From Liolophura sinensis (taxonomy: Eukaryota > Mollusca > Polyplacophora > Chitonida > Chitonidae): 64,000 bases of DNA. Below the pieces are notes generated by a model. The model was not told where the DNA came from and did not search any database. It worked only from the letters and a program-made list of their open reading frames with translations. This document shows, piece after piece, positions 56,437 to 64,000 of this stretch (position 1 is its first letter; the number at the start of each line of letters is the position of its first letter). A program made the translations under genes and the position numbers. Location of the stretch: assembly GCF_032854445.1 (NCBI RefSeq), contig NC_088297.1, forward strand, positions 372,001-436,000. The letters are read 5' to 3'.

Positions 56437-56679
56437 ATGGCGTCGTGTTCTTCTTCCGGTTGCGGAGGCCATCATCGTGGAAGTAAAAAGCGGGAAGTAC
56501 CGTACCAAGATTATTCCCGGATAAAGAGTAATGTACTGGGGAAGATCCAGCGGAAGCAGACGGCTGTCTCATTGGCGGACCTGTACACCGATCCGTCTTT
56601 CCCGCCGAACCAAAGCTCATTAACGTACGTGTACAGTGGAGACGACAAGTACGAGAAGATCGAGTTTAAACGACCAAAG
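56437..56679 (+). CDS. Probable calpain, first coding exon
   Basis: ATG in a strong context (AAGATGGCG), 81 codons, ends in phase 0 at CGACCAAAG followed by GTAAGA. After a Ser/Gly/Cys/His-rich start (MASCSSSGCGGHHRGSKKRE) it reads YQDYSRIKS, then LYTDPSFPPNQSSL and YEKIEFKRPK. Calpains carry a YxxL-type helix, a (F/L)xDPxFP..SL segment and an I-(E/R)-(W/F)-KRP motif just before the protease core, so I infer a calcium-dependent cysteine protease of the calpain family. The catalytic Cys exon should start soon after KRP but no GxCW motif was found in the remaining 7.3 kb, so the next exon probably lies outside. Which calpain subclass is unknown. Confidence 0.72.
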
Positions 56680-56707
56680 GTAAGACGTTTTTACCTCTAG
56701 TTCTTTC

Positions 56708-56910
56708 TAGGCACTCGCTGGTTCAGCGAATTAAAGCGCTGGCTAGATGCAACAGTCAGAACCGTCACCAATAAGACCCCGGGATCGAATCCTACTCTCA
56801 GTCAAATGTTTTTTTCTAGTGCGACCCGAAGGTGGCTGCTTTAGTCAGGCCATTCTGGTTACATCCATTCAGAAACCTGACAGCCGTCATATAAATGAAA
56901 CACGAAATTA
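56708..56910 (+). mobile_element. SINE family 4 (distinct tRNA-like head, family 1-type 3' core)
   Basis: A-box-like CTGGTTCAGCGAATTAAAGC and B box GGGATCGAATCC, then CTGACAGCCGTCATATAAAT matching the family 1 core CTGGCCGCCGTCGTATAAGT. Begins 28 bp after the calpain donor. Confidence 0.65.
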
Positions 56911-57034
56911 ACATAATTTTGTATGTTAAAAGTTTCCCACACATATTTGAAAAACTAAGGTTGAGCATTTTCAGCCAATGTTTTCATGTAACAGACAAAC
57001 CGATTTGAAAGTCATCAGTCGGCTTTAATTATTT

Positions 57035-57255
57035 TACTTATTTCAGTGATGTTTAACGTCGATTTTTCACATCTTTGACAACGACCAGGTTTATGGAGCA
57101 GGGGAGGTTGGGGGGGATGAGGGGGGGGGGGGGATGACGCGCCCGAAGTAAACTACCGGCCTTTAACTGATTGATTTAAAACCGCTTTCAAAACAACGAA
57201 AGCAGGATTCGAATCCCGGAACTCACTGGTCAAGGGTCTGATAGTCACAGCGAGC
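57035..57255. mobile_element. Repeat family 3 (SINE-like), copy B
   Basis: Core-like GATGTTTAACGTCGATTTTTC and GACAACGACCAGGTTTATGG at the low end; reverse B-box-like GGATTCGAATCCCGG at the high end; GGTCAAGGGTCTGATAGT shared with 10122-10345. A 13-nt G run interrupts it. Confidence 0.6.
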
Positions 57256-57474
57256 CAGTCAAACAGACGTGAGCTTCAAGGTGTGTTTCCCCTTCGCTTG
57301 AAATCCCAGACAACGGGCTGGCCCATTCTCCACCAGTCGACCGTGCTGATTTTCAGAAGGACGAAGCCATATTCTTGAATGGCTTTATCTTTCTTACATA
57401 TGATCAGCTTTAGTTCCTGTTTGTATAATTATTTAATTATACATCCAAATTTAAAAATTATAATTCTTAATTAA

Positions 57475-57718
57475 TACGTGTTCTACGAGGACTGATGTTT
57501 TCGGTTCTCTGGGAAATATTTACGTGTTCTTGTGAGAACTGATTGCTTTAGGTTCTCTGGGAAATATTTACGTCTTCTTGTGAGAGCGGATGTTTTAGGT
57601 TCTCTGTCAAATATTTACGTGTTCTTGTGAGAACTGATGCTTTAGGTTCTCCGGGAAATATTTACGTGTTCTTGTGAAAACTGATGTTTTAGTTTCTCTG
57701 GTAAACATTTACGGATCT
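57475..57718. repeat. Tandem repeat, 47-bp unit, 5 copies
   Basis: Unit TACGTGTTCTTGTGAGAACT, GATGTTTTAGGTTCTCTGGG, AAATATT; contains the inverted pair GTTCT/AGAAC in each unit. In the presumed first calpain intron. Confidence 0.93.
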
Positions 57719-58269
57719 TGCTATTATATACATAAAGAACGTCTTATCATGGTTTGTGTGTGTTTCCCGATTCTTTGGAGCTGGCGCTTAGATCAAAATA
57801 TCATATGCCACAATTATGTAAACGATTACGTAAATGTTCGATATCAGTGATGTTTTCACTTTCTATAACCTCATGGAACGTCTGGCTCTTTATACGTAAT
57901 ATACATGTATAATGTGGGTGCACATATAAAATTACGTATAGCTGTCAAAAGAACTTTGTTGGGGCTCTAAGCTGTTCCGCGTTCCCAGAATGTCCATCGA
58001 TGACGTCATCCCGATTTCCGACCGTGGACGGAAAGTATGCATAAATTAGAAGATCTATTAAGAAACTTTCTTCTATTTTTTTTTTCGGGCGGGGGGGGGG
58101 GGGGCATACCTATATTTCATATTCCATAAAACCATACTTTTCGCTTCATAGAATCTTTTCACGTATCCTTTAACGGTGTGCAATGGAATGATGTCATGGC
58201 TACTTTAGAAAATGGTAACGTATATATATCAAGTATTAAAAGAAATAAGCTGCGCGTGTGAAGGTTTTC

Positions 58270-58382
58270 CAGCATTCTGCTTTGCCCGGTTTCCTCCCAC
58301 CTTAATGTTGGTCGCCGTCTTATAAGTGAAATTTTCTTGGCTACGGCTATAAAATAGCAATCAATCAAATAAGTAAATAAAA
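58270..58382 (+). mobile_element. SINE family 1, 5' truncated
   Basis: CCCGGTTTCCTCCCACCTTA, GTCGCCGTCTTATAAGTG core, tail (AAAT)-like. Confidence 0.85.
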
Positions 58383-58447
58383 GAAAGGGCTTGAGGAGGC
58401 TGAGATAGTGTTTTCGTTTTTCTGACGTCTCTGCCTCCCGTATCCCC

Positions 58448-58702
58448 GGGGGGCCTCCGTGGCTCAGTCGGTTAGCGCGCTAGCGCAGCGTAATGACCCA
58501 GAAGCCTCTCACCAATGCGGTCGCTGTGAGTTCAAGACCAGCCCATGCAGCCTTCCTCTCCGGCCGTACGTGGGAAGGTTTGCCAGCAACCTGCGGATGG
58601 TCGTGGGTTTCCACCCACCATAATGCTGGCCGCCGTCGTATAAGTGAAATATTCTTGAGTACGGCGTAAAACACCAATCAAAAAGTAAAACAAAAAAAAA
58701 AT
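58448..58702 (+). mobile_element. SINE family 1, full length, target duplication CCCGTATCCCC
   Basis: Direct repeats at 58437-58447 and 58703-58713 (CCCATATCCCC, one mismatch). Consensus-like head; internal deletion of GGGCTCTGCCCGGTTTCC; A-rich tail. Confidence 0.95.
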
Positions 58703-58713
58703 CCCATATCCCC

Positions 58714-59103
58714 GTGACTCAATGACCATAACGTTGTTCAAAGTTGTGTACAAAATTTGCTAGTGGTGACGGTGATGTAAAGCGAGTAAATATTTAGCTT
58801 CTGTGTGGTAATTATTATTGCAGCCATATTTTTTGTGTATGAGGTGTAGTGTGTGTGTTGCAGGTTGTGGGGGGGGGGGGGGTTGTTGAGTGGTCACGTG
58901 GAGAGAACTTAACCGCTCTGTCATAGGCTAAAACATAGATGATGACCTTTTTTGAATTTGAGATTGAAAAGCCAAAAATGGGAATATGAGCTGCATGAGT
59001 CGACGCACAGACGACGGAGTAATGTAAATCTATGAATCTCTATGGTTACTCAGCTTTGACATGTTGTGCTCATCATGGATTTGACCTAGAAGGCTGCAAC
59101 CTA
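58714..59103. other. Spacer, no gene seen
   Basis: Carries a 14-nt G run at 58869-58882; no coding signal. Confidence 0.4.
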
Positions 59104-59405
59104 TACAGTCGCCACTCTCCTGCTCGTGGATACGATTGTCGTAACTTACAGTCGCCACTTTCTCGCGCCGATACGATTGTCGTAACTTACAGTCGCCACT
59201 TTCTTGTGCGCAGATACGATTGTCGTAACTTACAGTCGCCAGTTTCTTGCACGCAAATACGATTGTCGTAACTTACAGTCGCCAGTTCCTTGCACGCAGA
59301 TACTTTTTCGCTGTATGTAATCTCCACTATCTTGTCCCTATACATACGATTGTGGTAACATATAATCGCCACTGTCTTTCTAGTAGATACAATTGTCGTA
59401 AAACT
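59104..59405. repeat. Tandem repeat, 43-bp unit, about 7 copies
   Basis: Unit ACAGTCGCCACTTTCTTGCG, CGCAGATACGATTGTCGTAA, CTT; later copies more diverged. Confidence 0.9.
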
Positions 59406-59746
59406 TTCATTCCAAAAGTAGGATGGGTAAAACAATGCTTCAAACCGACGTATGTTTGTATCGAGACTGACGCTTTGTACCTATACATATAGGCCTATAT
59501 TCCTGTTTAGCAACCTTTCTGAATACGACGGTGTGGTAGTAAGTATTTATACTCATGAGAAAACCCAGGTACACGATTCGTATTCAGTGTTTATATTCAT
59601 TAGATTCATATCATGGATTCGGAATGATCTTACGGTATGTTGTCCTGAGTAATGGGGTACGTATGGTCATCTGGCTAGTACGTCTTTTAATGTACATATG
59701 GTCAGTTAATGTCATACATCTGGTATAAATTCACACAAGGCCACAG

Positions 59747-60955
59747 CTGTCCTGGTATAAATATACGCTGCACTGTCAACAGACACAATATACTCAGTAC
59801 AAGTTCACACAAGATAGGCTGCACTGTCAACAAACACAGAATATTCAGTACAAGTTCACACAAGATACACTGCACTGTCAACAAACACAGTATATTCAGT
59901 ACAAGTTCACACAAGATAGACTGCACTGTCAACAAACACAGTATATTCAGTACAAGTTCACACAAGATAGACTGCACTGTCAACAAACACAGTATATTCA
60001 GTACAAGTTCACACAAGATACGGTGCACTGTCAACAAACACAGTATATTCAGTACAAGTTCACACAAGATAGGCTGCACTGTCAACAAACACAGAATATT
60101 CAGTACAAGTTCACACAAGATACACTGCACTGTCAACAAACACAGTATATTCAGTACAAGTTCACACAAGATAGGCTGCACTGTCAACAAACACAGTATA
60201 TTCAGTACAAGTTCACACAAGATACGGTGCACTGTCAACAAACACAGTATATTCAGTACAAGTTCACACAAGATAGGCTGCACTGTCAACAAACACAGTA
60301 TATTCAGTACAAGTTCACACAAGATACGCTGCATTGTCAACAATCACAATATATCGAGAACAAGTTCACACAAGATAGTCTGCACTGTCAACAAACACAA
60401 TATATCGAGTACAAGTTGACACAAGATAGGCTGCACTGTCAACAAACACAGTATATTTATTACAAGTTCACACAAGATACGCTGCATTGTCAACAATCAC
60501 AATATATCGAGAACAGGTTCACACAAGATAGTCTGCACTGTCAACAAACACAATATATCGAGTACAAGTTCACACAAGATAGGCTGCACTGTCAACAAAC
60601 ACAGTATATTTATTACAAGTTAACACAAGATACGCGGCATTGTCAACAATCACAATATATCGAGAACAAGTTCACACAAGATAGGCTGCACTGTCAACAA
60701 AAAGTATATTCAGTACAAGTTCACACAAGATACGGTGTACTGTCAACAAACACAGTATATTTATTACAAGTTCACACAAGATAGACTGCACTGTCAACAA
60801 ACACAGTATATTTATTACAAGTTCACACGAGATAGGCTGCACTGTCGACATCCGCAATATATCGAGTGTAAATTCATTCAAAAAACACTTCAAGGTCAGC
60901 AAAAGTAATATATCGAGTACAAATTCACACATTCAGTATACGCTGCAAGGTCAGC
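59747..60955. repeat. Minisatellite, 51-bp unit, about 23 copies
   Basis: Unit CAAGTTCACACAAGATAGGC, TGCACTGTCAACAAACACAG, TATATTCAGTA. From about 60330 a 102- or 153-bp higher order appears (ATATATCGAGAACAAG versus TATATTTATTACAAG units). Open frames of over 200 codons on both strands follow from the unit length being a multiple of three. Confidence 0.96.
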
Positions 60956-61918
60956 TACTGTCATCAATTTTCAGGAAGTATGAGGTGACGCAAAAATTTT
61001 AATAATTTTAGGGTATGGCTTATATAGCCTAAATCCAAATAATCCCATGATCATCTTCCGGTTCTTCTCGTTCCTATCAAACTGCACATGAAAAAGGATA
61101 TACCCAGTATGTGGTAATGGGCATGTCTGTATGTGATAATGCAAGTGTGGCCGACGCTATGAATACAATTCAGGCTCTGATTAAAAAGGCCTCTGTTACA
61201 TGCTTCCGCTCGAAGAAAATCCGAAGCCAAGTTTATTTATCACAAAAACTGGGCGCCGACAAGTCTTTAGATCAGTTCTAACCTCCAATCGCGTGTAAAC
61301 TGTTATATGTATTTCTCCACGTGCAATGCAATCTCCGATATCCGCTAGGCCGCCTATATCCACGTGGCAATCAGTGCGACGCCATCACCGGGAATTTAAT
61401 GACAGTGTTACATTATCAGGAATCATCCGACCATTTTTCACCTGGTAATGCCCCGCAGTTGCCACACTGGAAGCTAAGGCGCTTTTCTTCCATATACGCG
61501 TGTGTCATTACGTCTTCTGACAATGTGCTTATTAAACCAGAATAAAGAGTGATATTTGTATATATCGATGTGAGAAAGGCTTTGTTGTGAGCCAGTCACG
61601 TGAATTATCTCGACATCGACAGGCCTAATCAAATCCTTATTTTCATTTCCCGGAAATCTCACAGCTGATTCGTAGTAGTCATTCGGCTTCAGGTCACTTA
61701 AGTGAGATAAAGAAGTCACACTAAAGAAGTGGACGACGGGCTTTGATTTTTAGAGATCCACTCATACCATTTCTTAAACATCTGTCACAATGCAAGGATT
61801 TCAAACTTTCTCCGTAAGTAAACAGCTTCATTACTGAGTATATGAACATGCACGTTGGGTTCAAGTACATCGTGTAACATGCCGCATTCGTATTACTACA
61901 TAGTTTTGTTTATAAAAT
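60956..61918. other. Spacer with one possible tiny exon
   Basis: At 61790 an ATG begins eight codons (MQGFQTFS) followed by GTAAGT at 61814. Too short to assign. No other signal. Confidence 0.25.
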
Positions 61919-62287
61919 GTATCATCTGTGGCAAAATGTTACAGGCCTGCTGTAGGAGCTGCAATTTTACATTCACTGTGTATCATCTGTGTCAAAATGT
62001 TACAGGCCTGCTGTAGGAGCTGCAATTTTACATTCACTGTGTATCATCTGTGGCAAAATGTTTCAGGCCTGCTGTAGGAGCTGCAATTGTACATTCACTG
62101 TGTATCATCTGTGGCAAAATGTTACAGGCCTGCTGTAGGAGCTGCAATTTTACATTCACTGTGTATCATCTGTGGCAAAATGTTACAGGCCTGTTGTAGG
62201 AGCTGCAATTTTACATTCACTGTGTATCATCTGTGGCAAAATGTTACAGGCCTGCTGTAGGAGCTGCAATTTTACATTCACTGTGTA
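61919..62287. repeat. Minisatellite, 61-bp unit, 6 copies, near perfect
   Basis: Unit TGTATCATCTGTGGCAAAAT, GTTACAGGCCTGCTGTAGGA, GCTGCAATTTTACATTCACT, G. Confidence 0.97.
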
Positions 62288-63350
62288 ACCGGCCAAGCCG
62301 CAAGCAGGCGGCTTTTTGCAGTAGTGATAGATACAGAAAATTTCATTTAGACTCCATTCATATTTGCGACTTTACCCATAAATCGGTTTATGCAGGCCGT
62401 CAAATATGGCCTCTTAGCAAAATTTAGTAAATGACCAAATTTAGTAAATGACAGAATTCTAAAACATTCATCGATCGGGTTGCTAGGGATCACAAATATT
62501 CCATGGTACCATGTAGTTACAGTTCAGCTATTTACCAGACATAGTACATGTAAATGAATGGTCCAAACATCTGTCCAAAATACAGTTTTCAAAGGTCACT
62601 GAACCTCCCGTTAATTGGGCGATTTGGAATCACTTGTTGTTGGTGCGGTAACGAATAACGGTTCACAGAACACCACCGGTTTCTGGAACAGGCCGCGAGG
62701 CCGTTTTCTGATTATCGCGACAAACTATCTCATTTGACCGGCAATTCACCGCCGCTGGCAGCTGAGCCTCTATTGCATTATGGGATGGATAATGACTCTG
62801 TTGTCCGTAATGGAAGTCTTAACAGATGGTAAACTCCCAACCTAATAGACGTCAGCATCCCTGGGAAAGAATCACACCCTGCTTGTTGGCGTTTGGCTTA
62901 TCCTATTCTGCAAGGACACCGATTAGGATGCGTTCTAATGCTAAGAACTGAACTAAGGTTCTTATATTCTCTGTTGATTTCTCTCTGTTAACATGTAAAT
63001 ATGTTGGACAATAAAAAGTGCGAAGTTGACAAAAGTTTATCTTATACTGATTGTCGATAACTTTTGGTAGAGGCTATAGCTAGGTACTTTGTCCTCAACA
63101 TAGCTAGGCAAGTTAGACGTCTCATCTAGCCGGGTTAATACTCATGCGATGGATTATTAGTGAAATAATCCCATGGCTAATGCGTGATAACTACTGATCG
63201 CCTGAAATAAAAAATTAACTTAAAAAAAAACAAAACAAAAAAAGGGCGCGTTGTTGGCAAAGTCGCGGCAGGTCTAAGCCGTCCTATACTAAGTTGATAT
63301 TTGGTGTCATGACCACACGTGTTAAACATAAGAAACTGCAGCAACGGGAG
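62288..63350. other. Spacer, no gene seen
   Basis: Unique sequence; includes an AAATTTAGTAAATGAC doublet near 62420. No exon or repeat otherwise recognised. Confidence 0.4.
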
Positions 63351-63600
63351 CATAACCAGAGCAGTGACGACAGTGTGATATCTGACAAATGGTCACACGT
63401 ATACGTATGCTTTCGGTGAGATAGGGACTCTTATCGGTTTACCTTATACAATCAGGGTTTTATTCCGACTGTTCATGTTCTCGCTTAAAAAGCAGCAACG
63501 TACACGTCTCCTAGCAGAATGGCATATTAGCAGAATTTAAGTTTTTAGTTAATTGATGTTAGTTGCAATTTAATAAATGTCACTGGTCTTTAATTACTCA
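63351..63600. repeat. Dispersed repeat, family 6, copy B
   Basis: Partner of 352-590. Ends TCACTGGTCTTTAATTACTC and is followed within a few bases by a family 1 SINE. Confidence 0.7.
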
Positions 63601-63603
63601 GAT

Positions 63604-63772
63604 GAACCAGGAGTCTAGCGCTCATGTTGGCTTCCTCTCCGGCCGTACGGATGGTCGTGGGTTTTCCCAGGGCTCTGCCCGGTTTCCTCCCACCTAATGC
63701 TGGCCGCCGTCGTATAAGTAAAATATTCTTGAGTACGGCATAAAACACCAATAAATAAATAAAGAAAGAGAT
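63604..63772 (+). mobile_element. SINE family 1, 5' truncated with internal deletion
   Basis: Starts at ACCAGGAGTCTAGCGCTCAT, lacks the B-box block, keeps GGATGGTCGTGGGTT, core and AAATAAAT tail. Confidence 0.88.
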
Positions 63773-64000
63773 AAGTAAATACTCAAAATGATATGTCACA
63801 AGTGGTCTACGTAATAGCTTTGTGGATCCGGGCCAAAGTTGACAGTACTGTAAGGTAAATGGCCCACATCCAGTCAACACGGGATATCATACCATTGTTG
63901 TAAAATCACAGATTTATAGTTTTTCCTTGTGATGTGCCTTTATTCCGTCTATTACAAACATGTGGCTTCATTCTGTCTATTACAATGTACCTTTATTCTC

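Noticed and set aside
59702-60784. Repetitive frames of 213, 236 and 253 codons
   Set aside because: 51-bp minisatellite read in several frames and on both strands.

Overview
The window looks like metazoan nuclear DNA. Genes are split by GT-AG introns, the background is AT-rich, and it is littered with tRNA-derived SINEs and minisatellites. The SINE types (an (AAAT)n-tailed family and a (CACT)n-tailed family) and the minisatellite load are most like lophotrochozoan, probably molluscan, genomes. Species assignment is inference; nothing here names the organism.

Four protein genes and one dead transposon can be supported by joining exons by hand. (1) 53-4210, +: the last six exons of a cysteine-rich protein with half a CUB domain split over two exons, a novel Cys-rich linker and one thrombospondin type-1 repeat. 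All five splice junctions agree in phase (210 codons plus stop in the window). (2) 11473-16470, +: PDCL3, the phosducin-like/thioredoxin-fold co-chaperone, complete in six exons, with one phase problem between exons 2 and 3. (3) 37237-21542, -: NUP42 (NUPL2), complete in seven exons: CCCH zinc finger, linker, FG repeats and C-terminal Gle1-binding motif. The joined frame is 464 codons plus stop with every junction in phase. (4) 56437-56679, +: a probable calpain first coding exon; the rest lies beyond the window or was not found. (5) 46840-48483: a degraded Tc1/mariner-type element with inverted repeats and TA flanks, itself split by a SINE with a 10-bp target duplication.

The rest is repeats. 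About 40 SINE pieces are listed. Family 1 has a tRNA-like head and an (AAAT)n tail. Family 2 has a tRNA-Pro-like head and a (CACT)n tail. Families 3 and 4 are rarer. All four seem to share one core next to the 3' end. A fifth tRNA-derived repeat and a sixth dispersed repeat with no tRNA features also occur. Many copies keep clear 9-14 bp target-site duplications. About 20 minisatellite arrays with units of 18-87 bp cover about 9 kb, and they produce most of the long open frames, which are not genes.

The most interesting locus is the 3' half of NUP42. A 17-copy, 46-bp minisatellite directly abuts the exon 6 splice acceptor. Its units contain no AG on the transcript strand, and its last unit supplies the acceptor's pyrimidine tract. 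Skipping exon 6 would shift exon 7 from the FG-repeat frame into a second open frame of 307 codons. The same gene holds a duplicate-like poison exon and a possible 33-nt microexon.
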